A stretch of 13,192 nucleotides of DNA, taken from assembly GCA_937891895.1 (NCBI GenBank), contig CALATN010000233.1, forward strand, positions 1 through 13,192, in the 5' to 3' direction. The DNA is from an uncultured Clostridia bacterium. Its GTDB lineage: Bacteria; Bacillota; Clostridia; Oscillospirales; Ruminococcaceae. Below are positions 1 through 7,312 of the stretch, one piece after another (the first letter of the stretch is position 1; each line of letters begins with the position of its first letter). The notes beneath the pieces were generated by a model, which saw only the letters and a program-made list of their open reading frames with translations, did not search any database and was not told where the DNA came from. The position numbers and the translations under genes were made by a program.

Positions 1-795
1 GCCTTGATTGTCAAGATTACTGTCTTTTAAAGCATTATCAACGATTTGCTGAACTCGTCTATTCGTAATTCGTGTGCCTCTGTTGCTTAAAAATATAGCA
101 TTTGGTTCAGCTTCAGATGGTTCTCTTTCACTAAGATATTGAACAATTGCATCAGCACAAGCATCATTGATGTGAATGATACGTTCTTTGTTACCCTTAC
201 CAAGAAGACGCATACTTCTTTCATTAAGATTTACATCTTGCATATTTAATCCGACAAGTTCGCTTAAACGCATACCACAGTTAATAAATAACGTAATAAT
301 GCAATAATCGCGAAGATAAAAAGGATCTTCTGTATTCATATTTTCGAGAAGCTTTATGCTGTCATCAAGAGTCAGAAATTTTGGCAGATGTTCATGCATT
401 TTAGGGTAATCTACATCTTTTGTGGGGTTTTCCGGAATAAGATTAAGATCACGATATAAACACTTATAAAAGACCTTAAGTGATGCAAGTTTTCTGTGAC
501 GTGTTTTTGCAGTGTTTTTTCTGTCAGTAGCAACATAATTCAAGTAATTCAGAACATCAAGTTTTGTAAAATTCTTTACAAGTTCAATTGGAACATCGGA
601 AATTGTTACGTCATTAAGAGGTGTTTCAGGGTCAATATTACCCTTTGTCAATTTAACATATCTTAAAAAAAGACGCAAGTCAATATAATATGATTCAAGT
701 GTGCGCTCAGCTTTAAGCTTTACAATACGTTGATATGTAAAAAATTCATTAAGGTAATAAGGACATTCTTTAGGATTGATTTTCTGTGGTGTCAT
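1..795 (-). CDS. XerC/XerD-like tyrosine recombinase, C-terminus cut by window edge
   Basis: Site-specific recombinase of the tyrosine integrase family (DNA strand exchange through a covalent Tyr-DNA intermediate). The frame is open for 265 codons from ATG at 795 to base 1. The start is set by GGAGG seven bases upstream. Residues about 5-115 form the SAM-like core-binding domain (PYYLNEFFTYQ, TLESYYIDLRLFL, TRHRKLASLKVFYKCL). The catalytic domain follows, with 'NCGMRLSELVGL' carrying the first catalytic Arg (R176) and 'LLGKGNKERII' carrying the beta-hairpin Lys (about K200). 'TRITNRRVQQIV' lies near the edge. The HxxR box, the second His/Trp and the nucleophilic Tyr would lie beyond base 1, so activity cannot be judged. 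It stands alone on its strand, divergent from ymfF, with its own promoter. The sequence resembles chromosomal XerC/D-type proteins of Clostridia more than phage integrases. Whether it resolves chromosome dimers or mobilises an element is not shown here. Confidence 0.9.
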   Translation of the reverse strand, partial: MTPQKINPKECPYYLNEFFTYQRIVKLKAERTLESYYIDLRLFLRYVKLTKGNIDPETPLNDVTISDVPIELVKNFTKLDVLNYLNYVATDRKNTAKTRHRKLASLKVFYKCLYRDLNLIPENPTKDVDYPKMHEHLPKFLTLDDSIKLLENMNTEDPFYLRDYCIITLFINCGMRLSELVGLNMQDVNLNERSMRLLGKGNKERIIHINDACADAIVQYLSEREPSEAEPNAIFLSNRGTRITNRRVQQIVDNALKDSNLDNQG

Positions 796-841
796 AATAT
801 CCTCCGTAAATCGTATAAAAACAGTGATTTTGTATATATTT

Positions 842-870
842 ATTGTAATACTTAACTTTTTTTTTGTCAA
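842..870 (-). promoter_or_regulatory. sigma-A-type promoter of the recombinase gene
   Basis: On the minus strand there is a perfect -35 hexamer TTGACA (plus 865-870), a 17-base spacer that begins with an A-run, and a -10 of TACAAT (plus 842-847). Transcription would start near 835, leaving a leader of about 40 bases before the ATG at 795. This is the best promoter match in the window. Confidence 0.7.
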
Positions 871-894
871 GGTATAGAATTATATAAAAATATA

Positions 895-903
895 TGTTAT
901 AAT
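895..903 (+). promoter_or_regulatory. extended -10 promoter of the ymfF-folD cluster
   Basis: TGTTATAAT is a TG-extended consensus -10 element lying 27 bases before the first ATG of ymfF. No good -35 sits at 16-18 bases. A TTGTCA at 864-869 is 28 bases away, too far to pair normally. An extended -10 can work without a strong -35. It is arranged back to back with the recombinase promoter. Confidence 0.45.
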
Positions 904-929
904 ATAAATATATTTTGTTTTGGGAGTTG

Positions 930-2207
930 ATGAATTTGGCAATAAATTACAACCGTGAAATGATCGGCAACGGAATATACTTTAATTCTATTATAAACAA
1001 AAGACAAAAAACAAATACTATAATTATACATCTCATTACTAAGCTTGAGTCTAAAACAGCATCTATGAATGCAATTATTCCATATCTTCTTGCAAGCAGC
1101 AGTAAGACTTATCCAACTATAACCTCGTTGAATAAAAAACTTTCCGAGCTTTATGGTTCTGCTTTTAAGGGCGCTGTATCGAAAATGGGGGATAGCCAAA
1201 CTCTCTCTTTAATGGCTGGTTGTATAAATAATCGCTATACATTTGAAGGGGAAAATATAACTGAAGAGCTTGTAAAACTGATGGCTGATGCCCTGATCAA
1301 TCCTAATGTCGAGAATAATGGTTTTTCACGAAAAGATTTTGAACTGAAAAAACAGGAACTCATTGATGATATTGATGCTGAAATCAATGAGAAACGTTCT
1401 TATGCTTTCAAGCGTGCTAATCTCAATATATTCAAGGGTGAACCAGCTTCATTGTCTGTTAAGGGCGACAGACAATATGCAGAAGAAATTACAGCAGAGA
1501 TATGCTATGAACAGTATAAGAAGCTTTTGAAAACAGCTCAGATCGAAATATTGTTTGTAGGTGCTGAGGAATCACCAAGCTGTAAGAAAATAATGACAGA
1601 TTCATTCAATAATATTGAAAGAGCATTTGCGGGTAATAATACATCTGTGAAATCAATTCTCAAAAATGAGGTTTGCAGAGTCGTAGAAAAGCATGATGTT
1701 GCACAGAGTAAAATGGTAATGGCCTTCAAAACAGACTTCGATAATATTGTGGCTATGAAGCTGATGAACGCAATCTATGGTGCTACACCTATCTCAAAGC
1801 TTTTTGACAATGTCCGTGAAAAATTAAGCCTTTGTTATTATTGTTCTTCAGGAATCAATGATAAAAAAGGTGTTGTTTATGTTGACAGCGGTGTTGAACA
1901 TATAAATACTGAAAAAGCTGAAGCTGAAATAATCAATCAGTTGAATCTTATGTGTAACGGTGAATTCAGCGATGAAGATATTGAAAATGCAAGAAAGGCA
2001 TTGATAAATTCCTGGAAGGGCGTTAGCGATAGTGCACGTTCTATTGCGGACTGGTATTATAATCAGGCATATATGGGCACTTCATATTCACCGGAAGACC
2101 AGATTGAAAAGCTTATGAAGGTTACACGAGAAGAAATCATTGCTGCTGCAAAATCACTTAAACTTGATACAGTTTATATTCTTTCAGGAAAGGAGAGTGC
2201 TGAATAA
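930..2207 (+). CDS. ymfF: M16 peptidase-like protein, YmfF type (EF-P modification-associated)
   Basis: Pitrilysin-fold (M16) protein of about 425 residues, the usual length for YmfF. The inverted zinc motif HxxEH expected in the N-terminal half is absent: the region reads 'AIIPYLLASSSKTYPT' then 'KKLSELYGSAF'. This is therefore the non-catalytic partner type. The second half keeps the M16 Arg/Tyr pair in 'VREKLSLCYY' (R296, Y303/Y304). In Bacillus subtilis, YmfF and YmfH are associated with maturation of the modification on elongation factor P; a matching role here is inferred from family. Its stop overlaps the start of the catalytic partner by one base (TAATG), which implies coupled translation. 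The start is uncertain. ATG 930 is only 3 bases after GGGAG (922-926), while TTG 936 has a better 9-base spacing. A TTG at 915 lies upstream of the ribosome binding site and was rejected. Confidence 0.85.
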   Translation: MNLAINYNREMIGNGIYFNSIINKRQKTNTIIIHLITKLESKTASMNAIIPYLLASSSKTYPTITSLNKKLSELYGSAFKGAVSKMGDSQTLSLMAGCINNRYTFEGENITEELVKLMADALINPNVENNGFSRKDFELKKQELIDDIDAEINEKRSYAFKRANLNIFKGEPASLSVKGDRQYAEEITAEICYEQYKKLLKTAQIEILFVGAEESPSCKKIMTDSFNNIERAFAGNNTSVKSILKNEVCRVVEKHDVAQSKMVMAFKTDFDNIVAMKLMNAIYGATPISKLFDNVREKLSLCYYCSSGINDKKGVVYVDSGVEHINTEKAEAEIINQLNLMCNGEFSDEDIENARKALINSWKGVSDSARSIADWYYNQAYMGTSYSPEDQIEKLMKVTREEIIAAAKSLKLDTVYILSGKESAE

Positions 2208-3496
2208 TGGAAAAAAAGGTTATAAGAAATGAAAGAACAGGCGAACAGTATACCTATGTAAAGCACTCTACAGGTCTGGATATTTTTATCTGGAAAATGG
2301 AAGACTATAGTACTACACATGCTCTGTTCGGTACAAAATACGGTTCTATCAATACAAAGTTCAAAACAAAGGATGAGCCTGATTTTATAACTGTACCAAA
2401 CGGTATTGCACATTATCTTGAACATAAGCTCTTTGAAAATGAGGATTGTGATGTGTTCAAGCTTTATGCAAAAACAGGTGCATCTGCAAATGCTTATACA
2501 TCGTTTGATAAAACAGCTTATCTGTTTAGTTGCACCGATAATGTCTATGAGTCCCTTGAAATTCTGTTGAGCTTTGTACAGAATCCTTATTTTACTGAAG
2601 AAACTGTGCAGAAGGAACAGGGGATTATTGGCCAGGAAATCCGTATGTATGACGACAATGCAGGTTGGCGTGTATTTTTTAATATGCTTGGTGGACTGTA
2701 CCATAATCACCCTGTAAAAATTGATATTGCGGGAACTGTTGAAAGTATTGCAGAAATCAATGCAGACTTGCTTTATAAGTGCTATTATACTTTCTACAAT
2801 CTTAACAATATGGTTCTCAGTATTGCAGGTAATATAGATGAGGACAAGGTTCTTGAGATGTGTGATAAGCTTCTCAAGCAGGGCGGAAATCCTGAACTTG
2901 TTACAGCATTTGAAGATGAACCTGAAACAGTGTGCAAGAAAGAAGTTGTACAGAAACTTGAAATTGCTATGCCGATGTTTCACGTTGGCTTTAAGGCAAA
3001 GCCTGAAAAAGGAATTGAAGCTGTACGTGCTGAAATTGAAACAAATTTTGTTCTTTCACTTCTTGCGGATGAAAGCTCCGATTTCTATAAGAAGCTTTAT
3101 GATGATGTAATTATCAATACATCATTCTCTTCTGAAGTGTTTATGGGTGATGGATATTTCTGTTCAATCTTTGCAGGTGAGTCAAGAAACCCACGTCTTG
3201 TAAGAGATAAAATTATTGACGAAATCAACCGATGCAAGAAGGAAGGGCTTGATGAGGAACGCTTTAATATAATCAAGAAATCTTACTATGGTGCACTTAT
3301 ACGTGACCTTAATGACGCTGAAGCAATTGCTACAATTATGCTTAATGCAGGAATGGAAAAGCTTTCTGCTTTTGATGTCATTGAATCTGTTGCAGCAGTA
3401 ACATTTGAAGATGTGCAAAAACGTCTTGAAAAGCAGTTTAATACCGAAAATGTTACACTTTCAATAATTGAACCGCTGGATAAGAAGGAGGAATAA
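2207..3496 (+). CDS. ymfH: M16 zinc peptidase, YmfH type (EF-P modification-associated)
   Basis: Catalytic-type M16 metallopeptidase of 429 residues. The inverted zinc-binding motif HYLEH is at residues 69-73, inside 'GIAHYLEHKLFE'. The downstream acidic ligand region 'KEQGIIGQEIRMYDD' (E137 and E144 in E-x6-E spacing) is intact. Other family blocks are 'TGASANAYTSFDKTAYLFSC' and 'YHNHPVKIDIAGT'. The N-terminal half holds the active site and the C-terminal half is the second M16 domain. It is expected to pair with the upstream YmfF-like protein as one active and one inactive subunit. B. subtilis YmfH is associated with elongation factor P modification; its exact substrate is not evident from sequence. 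AAAGGAGAG (2189-2197) sits 9 bases before the ATG, inside the end of ymfF. The EF-P reductase gene ymfI, which lies beside this pair in Bacillus, is not present in the window. Confidence 0.9.
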   Translation: MEKKVIRNERTGEQYTYVKHSTGLDIFIWKMEDYSTTHALFGTKYGSINTKFKTKDEPDFITVPNGIAHYLEHKLFENEDCDVFKLYAKTGASANAYTSFDKTAYLFSCTDNVYESLEILLSFVQNPYFTEETVQKEQGIIGQEIRMYDDNAGWRVFFNMLGGLYHNHPVKIDIAGTVESIAEINADLLYKCYYTFYNLNNMVLSIAGNIDEDKVLEMCDKLLKQGGNPELVTAFEDEPETVCKKEVVQKLEIAMPMFHVGFKAKPEKGIEAVRAEIETNFVLSLLADESSDFYKKLYDDVIINTSFSSEVFMGDGYFCSIFAGESRNPRLVRDKIIDEINRCKKEGLDEERFNIIKKSYYGALIRDLNDAEAIATIMLNAGMEKLSAFDVIESVAAVTFEDVQKRLEKQFNTENVTLSIIEPLDKKEE

Positions 3497-3499
3497 CAC

Positions 3500-4555
3500 T
3501 TGACAAATGTTGAATGGAATACTGTTTCATTTCCTAAACTCAATATTGAATTACCTGTTTATAGCACAGCGTTTACAATCTTTGGTTTTGAAATAAAATG
3601 GTATGGCATACTCATTATGCTTGGTCTCCTTTTTGCAGTAGTATACTGTTTTAAGAGAATGAAAAGCTTCGGTATAGATGATGACAGGGCAACAAATGTT
3701 GTTTTTGCAGGATTTATCGGAGCAATAATATGTGCAAGACTTTATTATGTAATAATGGAGTGGAATAGCTTTAAGGATGATTTGGTCTCAGTCATTATGG
3801 TACGTGAAGGTGGTCTTGCAATTTACGGCGGAATAATTGGGGCTGTTGTTATAGGATTTATAGCAGCAAAAGTCAATAAACTTCGTTTTATGCCGCTTAT
3901 GGATTTGGTTGGTATGGGATTCCTTATTGGTCAGGCATTCGGAAGATGGGGTAACTTCTTCAATCATGAGTGTTATGGAAGCAATACTACACTTCTGTGG
4001 GGAATGACAAGTCCGAGAATTCAGGCAGAACTTACTGCTGAAGCGAATCAGATACTTGAACTTACAGGCGTAACTGTTGATCCAACACAGCCGGTTCATC
4101 CATGCTTTTTATATGAATCGCTGTGGTGTATTATCGGCTTTGTTTTACTTCATATTTACAGTAAACATCGTAAATTTGATGGAGAACTGTTTTTGCTCTA
4201 TATTGGTTGGTATGGTCTGGGAAGAATGGTAATAGAGGGTCTGAGAACAGACAGCCTTATGGTTGGTCACCTTAGAGTTTCACAGCTTGTTGCAGGTTTA
4301 TGTGTAATAATTTCCATTGCGGCAATTATTTATATGCGTAATAAAATAAGAATTGATGGCGAGTATGTGTTTTATAAGGACACAGATGAGTCAAAACGTC
4401 TTATAGCTGAAACAGAAAAAAAGTACAGACTTGAGGAAGAAAAGCGTAAAGCAAAGAAAAAAAACCAAAATGATAATGAATTAAAACCCGAAGACAGACT
4501 TGTTGACGAGGAAAAAATTACAGAGGAGGAAAAAGAAAATGGCACAGATAATTGA
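3500..4555 (+). CDS. lgt: Phosphatidylglycerol-prolipoprotein diacylglyceryl transferase
   Basis: Lgt transfers diacylglycerol from phosphatidylglycerol to the lipobox cysteine of prolipoproteins in the cytoplasmic membrane, the first step of lipoprotein maturation. The signature is 'GRWGNFFNHECYG' (R149, N152, E157). Also visible are 'IKWYGILIMLG' (about 32-42), 'REGGLAIYGGIIGA' (102-115) and 'GLGRMVIEGLRTDSL' (R242, R249). Several hydrophobic membrane segments span residues about 20-280. The start is TTG, placed by AAGGAGG (3485-3491) eight bases upstream. Two features are notable. Position 109 is Tyr where E. coli Lgt has the functionally important His103. After the last membrane segment there is a highly charged Lys/Glu-rich tail of about 70 residues, which makes the protein longer (351 aa) than the usual 270-290. 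Its last codons overlap folD by 17 bases. Confidence 0.95.
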   Translation: MTNVEWNTVSFPKLNIELPVYSTAFTIFGFEIKWYGILIMLGLLFAVVYCFKRMKSFGIDDDRATNVVFAGFIGAIICARLYYVIMEWNSFKDDLVSVIMVREGGLAIYGGIIGAVVIGFIAAKVNKLRFMPLMDLVGMGFLIGQAFGRWGNFFNHECYGSNTTLLWGMTSPRIQAELTAEANQILELTGVTVDPTQPVHPCFLYESLWCIIGFVLLHIYSKHRKFDGELFLLYIGWYGLGRMVIEGLRTDSLMVGHLRVSQLVAGLCVIISIAAIIYMRNKIRIDGEYVFYKDTDESKRLIAETEKKYRLEEEKRKAKKKNQNDNELKPEDRLVDEEKITEEEKENGTDN

Positions 4556-5393
4556 TGGAAAGGCAATATCCGCAAAGGTTAAGGCACAGGTACGTACTGA
4601 GGTTGAAGAACTTAAGTGTAAGGGCATTGAAGTTGGACTTGCAGTTGTAATAGTTGGTAATAACTCCGCTTCAAGAGTATATGTAAACAATAAGAAAAAA
4701 GCTTGTGAAGAAGTTGGATTCACTTCTTACGAATATGCACTTCCTGAAGAAATAACTCAGGATGAACTTCTTGAACTCGTAAATAAGCTTAATAATGATG
4801 ATAAGGTAAATGGTATTCTTGTTCAGCTTCCGCTTCCAAAGCAGATTGATGAAAATGCCATTATAAATGCTATTCTTCCTGAAAAGGACGTTGATGCTTT
4901 CCATCCTGCAAATGTAGGGCACATTATGATCGGTGATTTCAGCTTCCTTCCATGTACACCTGCTGGTGTAATGGAACTTATTGCTGAAACAGGTGTTGAT
5001 GTATGTGGTAAAGAATGTGTTGTGATTGGAAGAAGTAATATTGTTGGTAAGCCAATGGCAATGCTTCTTCTCCATAAGCACGGTACTGTTACAATATGTC
5101 ACTCCAGAACAAAGAATCTTGCTGAAATCTGCAGCAGAGCTGATATTCTCGTTGCAGCAGTAGGTAAGGCAAAATTTGTAACACCTGATATGATTAAGGA
5201 AGGCGCTGTAGTAATTGACGTAGGTATGAACCGTGATGAAAACGGAAAACTTTGCGGTGATGTAGATTATATTGCTTGTTTTGATAAGGCTGGTTACATA
5301 ACACCTGTTCCTGGCGGTGTTGGTCCTATGACAATTGCAATGCTTATGAAAAATACTCTTACAGCAGCAAAAATAAAAAATAATCTTGTATAG
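4539..5393 (+). CDS. folD: Methylenetetrahydrofolate dehydrogenase/cyclohydrolase FolD
   Basis: Bifunctional cytoplasmic enzyme of one-carbon metabolism. It oxidises 5,10-methylene-tetrahydrofolate to 5,10-methenyl-tetrahydrofolate with NAD(P)+ and hydrolyses that to 10-formyl-tetrahydrofolate. Its 284 residues match the family length. Catalytic Tyr48-x3-Lys52 lies in 'YVNNKKKACEEVG'. Gln96 is in 'GILVQLPLP', followed by 'PEKDVDAFHPANVG' (114-127) and 'PCTPAGVMELI'. The Rossmann-type cofactor loop is 'GRSNIVGKPMA' (164-174), and the C-terminal signature 'PVPGGVGPMTIAML' is at 256-269. The start is the ATG at 4539 with AGAGGAGG (4522-4529) nine bases upstream. An upstream in-frame TTG at 4500 lies within lgt and has no binding site. 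Overlap with lgt indicates co-transcription and coupled translation. Confidence 0.97.
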   Translation: MAQIIDGKAISAKVKAQVRTEVEELKCKGIEVGLAVVIVGNNSASRVYVNNKKKACEEVGFTSYEYALPEEITQDELLELVNKLNNDDKVNGILVQLPLPKQIDENAIINAILPEKDVDAFHPANVGHIMIGDFSFLPCTPAGVMELIAETGVDVCGKECVVIGRSNIVGKPMAMLLLHKHGTVTICHSRTKNLAEICSRADILVAAVGKAKFVTPDMIKEGAVVIDVGMNRDENGKLCGDVDYIACFDKAGYITPVPGGVGPMTIAMLMKNTLTAAKIKNNLV

Positions 5394-5398
5394 TAAAT

Positions 5399-5437
5399 AA
5401 CACCTCATAATTATGTCTATAATAATTATGAGGTGTT
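5399..5437. promoter_or_regulatory. Perfect 16-bp hairpin over the ribosome binding site of the PBP gene
   Basis: Arms 5399-5414 and 5422-5437 are perfect reverse complements, separated by a 7-base loop (5415-5421). The hairpin starts six bases after the folD stop. The right arm contains GAGGTG (5430-5435), the only plausible ribosome binding site for the TTG start at 5442. Folding would therefore hide translation initiation of the downstream gene. It could also act as a weak intrinsic terminator or processing site after folD, although the following bases (TTTGCTTTG) are not a clean U-tract. Confidence 0.55.
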
Positions 5438-5441
5438 TGCT

Positions 5442-7040
5442 TTGAAAAAAATATATTGTTTAGCAGCAGTGATGTTTTTTATTGCGTCAGTTGCTATATT
5501 AAGAATTATATCAATAATCAATAATGATGAAGTTTATTCAGCTGCATCAACAAACGGAACATATACAATAAAAGCTGTAGCTAAATATGCAGACATATAT
5601 GATTGCAATATGAATTTGCTTGTGAATTGTTCAGAAAAATATAATGCGGTAATAATTCCAAATCATATAAGCTCTATTCAACTACAACCATATATTATTG
5701 ACACAGAAGCATATCTTAATGGAATTAAAGGTAAAATGCCATTTCTTTGTGAGGTAACCAAGGATGCAGCAGAACAGTGCACAGAAGCTATAATCTTTAA
5801 ATCTTCAGTAAGAAATGATCATAATCAAATTGCACCTCACATTATAGGCTATACCTTAAATAATAACGGTGTATGTGGAATCGAAAAATCCTACAATGAT
5901 TTTTTAAGAGAAGAATATGCCTTAAATAAGGTTACATTTCAGGTAAATGCACTGGGCGAAGTGTTGCACGGATTAAAAAGTGAAACAACTTATCCTGTAA
6001 TTTCTGATGCAGGAATTATTACAACGTTAGATAAAAATATACAGCAGATATGTGAAAATGTGTTTGATGATAATAATGTCAAAAAAGGTGCAATTGTTGT
6101 AATGGACATAAAAACAGGTGAAATAAAAGCAAGTGTAAGTTATCCAGATTTTGATATTACAAAATTAGATGAAGCTGTTGATGATTTATCATCACCATTT
6201 TTAAACAGGGCATTTTCTGCATATAGTGTCGGCTCAATATTTAAGCTTGTCACATCAGCGGCAGCATTGGAGCAAGGAATAAGCAGCGAATTCAGTTATA
6301 CCTGTACAGGTTCTATTGATGTTAATGGTCAAGTATTCAATTGCCATAAATGGGGTGGACACGGTGAGATAAATATGAATGAGGCAATTGTTCATTCATG
6401 TAATACTTATTTTATTGCGTTAAGTGAATATCTGGACAAAGAACAATTTATTGAAACAGCAAAAAAACTGGGATTTGGAGAAGAATTAGTACTTTGTGAT
6501 GATATTGTTTCAGCATCAGGAAATCTTCAGACAAAAAATGATATCAATGTTCCGGCAGAATTAGCTAATATGTCATTCGGTCAAGGAAAACTTACAGCAA
6601 CACCTGTCCAGATATGCAGAATGACATCAGCAATTGCAAATAACGGTGTAATAAAATACCCAACTTTGATTAAAGGGATCAAATACAATGATGGTACAAT
6701 AGAATATAATAAAACAAACTTAGGGATGAATGTGCTGTCACATAAAACAGCAGTTGCATTAAAAGCATATATGAGAAATGTAGTGATTGCAGATAATTCA
6801 ATGTCTGCACCAAATGAAACTACTGCAGCTGGAAAAACCTCCACTGCTCAAACTGGCTGGTTTGATGAAAATGGAAATGAAATGTATAATTGTTGGTTCA
6901 CAGGTTTCTTTCCTTCGTATAATCCTGAATATGCAGTTACTATTTTGATTGAAGGCGGTGTTTCAGGCAACAGAGATGCCGGACCTGTGTTTAAAGCCAT
7001 TGCGGACGATATAACAGAATATAAAAAAAGCCTACGATAA
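5442..7040 (+). CDS. Class B penicillin-binding protein (D,D-transpeptidase)
   Basis: Membrane-anchored transpeptidase that cross-links peptidoglycan stem peptides outside the cytoplasmic membrane. From TTG 5442 the protein is 532 residues. A short basic N-terminus (KK) and one hydrophobic anchor (about 4-24) are followed by a PBP dimer-type region and then the transpeptidase domain. Active-site motifs are SxxK at S265-IF-K268 ('VGSIFKLVTSAA'), SxN as S319-C-N321 ('HSCNTYF'), and the third box K465-T-S467 ('AGKTSTAQTG'), where Ser replaces the usual Gly. 'FQVNALGEVL' and 'NMSFGQGKLTATPVQI' are typical class B blocks. No PASTA domains are present, so it is shorter than SpoVD or B. subtilis PbpA. 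A GTG at 5433 is in frame, but it lies inside the ribosome binding site, so the TTG is preferred. The last four codons and the stop form part of the terminator. Whether it serves elongation, division or sporulation cannot be decided. Confidence 0.9.
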   Translation: MKKIYCLAAVMFFIASVAILRIISIINNDEVYSAASTNGTYTIKAVAKYADIYDCNMNLLVNCSEKYNAVIIPNHISSIQLQPYIIDTEAYLNGIKGKMPFLCEVTKDAAEQCTEAIIFKSSVRNDHNQIAPHIIGYTLNNNGVCGIEKSYNDFLREEYALNKVTFQVNALGEVLHGLKSETTYPVISDAGIITTLDKNIQQICENVFDDNNVKKGAIVVMDIKTGEIKASVSYPDFDITKLDEAVDDLSSPFLNRAFSAYSVGSIFKLVTSAAALEQGISSEFSYTCTGSIDVNGQVFNCHKWGGHGEINMNEAIVHSCNTYFIALSEYLDKEQFIETAKKLGFGEELVLCDDIVSASGNLQTKNDINVPAELANMSFGQGKLTATPVQICRMTSAIANNGVIKYPTLIKGIKYNDGTIEYNKTNLGMNVLSHKTAVALKAYMRNVVIADNSMSAPNETTAAGKTSTAQTGWFDENGNEMYNCWFTGFFPSYNPEYAVTILIEGGVSGNRDAGPVFKAIADDITEYKKSLR

Positions 7041-7061
7041 TTAAATCGTAGGCCCTTTTTT
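7030..7061. terminator. Bidirectional intrinsic terminator between PBP and the Cys4 gene
   Basis: A 9-bp stem (7030-7038 with 7045-7053, centred on GCCTACGA/TCGTAGGC) has a 6-base loop. It is flanked by an A-run at 7023-7029 and a T-run at 7056-7061, so it can stop transcripts from both sides. The left arm encodes the end of the PBP, and the PBP stop codon (7038-7040) falls at the arm/loop boundary. It sits exactly between two convergent genes. Confidence 0.85.
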
Positions 7062-7269
7062 ATTCATCATCAAAATTCCCAGGGATGTGCAACTGCTTAA
7101 CAGGAATTCTCTTTAATGGAGAATAAATATATTTTGGACAAGAAGAATCGCCATTAACGAGACCTCTTTTTTCACAAAGAACTTTACCGCCGTCTTTAGC
7201 TCTTGTACCGAAATTACAGTATTGACACTGTGGCGGAATATCATTACCGAAATATTTCTTTTTTGCCAT
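7060..7269 (-). CDS. Small four-cysteine protein, putative metal-binding
   Basis: A 69-residue protein beginning 'MAKKKYFGNDIPPQC'. It has four cysteines, C15-x2-C18, C32 and C44, in the order CQYC ... LCEKRG ... SSCPKY. The spacing suggests a zinc ribbon or similar small metal site. The basic C-terminal half ends in 'PLKRIPVKQL' and an acidic tip. Similar short proteins with this start and cysteine layout occur in Ruminococcus-like Clostridia, but I know of no function. The ATG at 7269 is chosen because AAAGGA lies nine bases upstream. A longer frame reaches 7329, but it overlaps the end of the upstream gene and lacks a ribosome binding site. It follows the YlbJ-like gene on the same strand by 43 bases, so the two may be co-transcribed. 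Confidence 0.75.
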   Translation of the reverse strand: MAKKKYFGNDIPPQCQYCNFGTRAKDGGKVLCEKRGLVNGDSSCPKYIYSPLKRIPVKQLHIPGNFDDE

Positions 7270-7312
7270 AATAACAATCCTTTCTTGCAAAAGATTTATT
7301 TTGATTATTATA

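Noticed and set aside
1..795. Recombinase as the cause of the adhesin insertion
   Set aside because: It lies about 8 kb from the junction, with intact housekeeping genes between, and no attachment-site duplication or element boundary is visible.
2174..2983. Minus-strand frame of 269 codons opposite ymfH
   Set aside because: It is Cys/His/Ile-rich with no domain pattern and lies fully opposite a well-supported M16 gene.
4500..4538. Longer folD start at TTG 4500
   Set aside because: No ribosome binding site; FolD proteins begin at 'MAQIIDGK', and ATG 4539 has AGAGGAGG in front.
4671..5408. Minus-strand frame of 245 codons opposite folD
   Set aside because: Its composition is that of an antisense frame, and folD on the other strand is unambiguous.
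5433..5441. GTG 5433 as PBP start
   Set aside because: The GTG is itself part of the GAGGTG binding site; TTG 5442 gives proper spacing and a normal KK-hydrophobic N-terminus.
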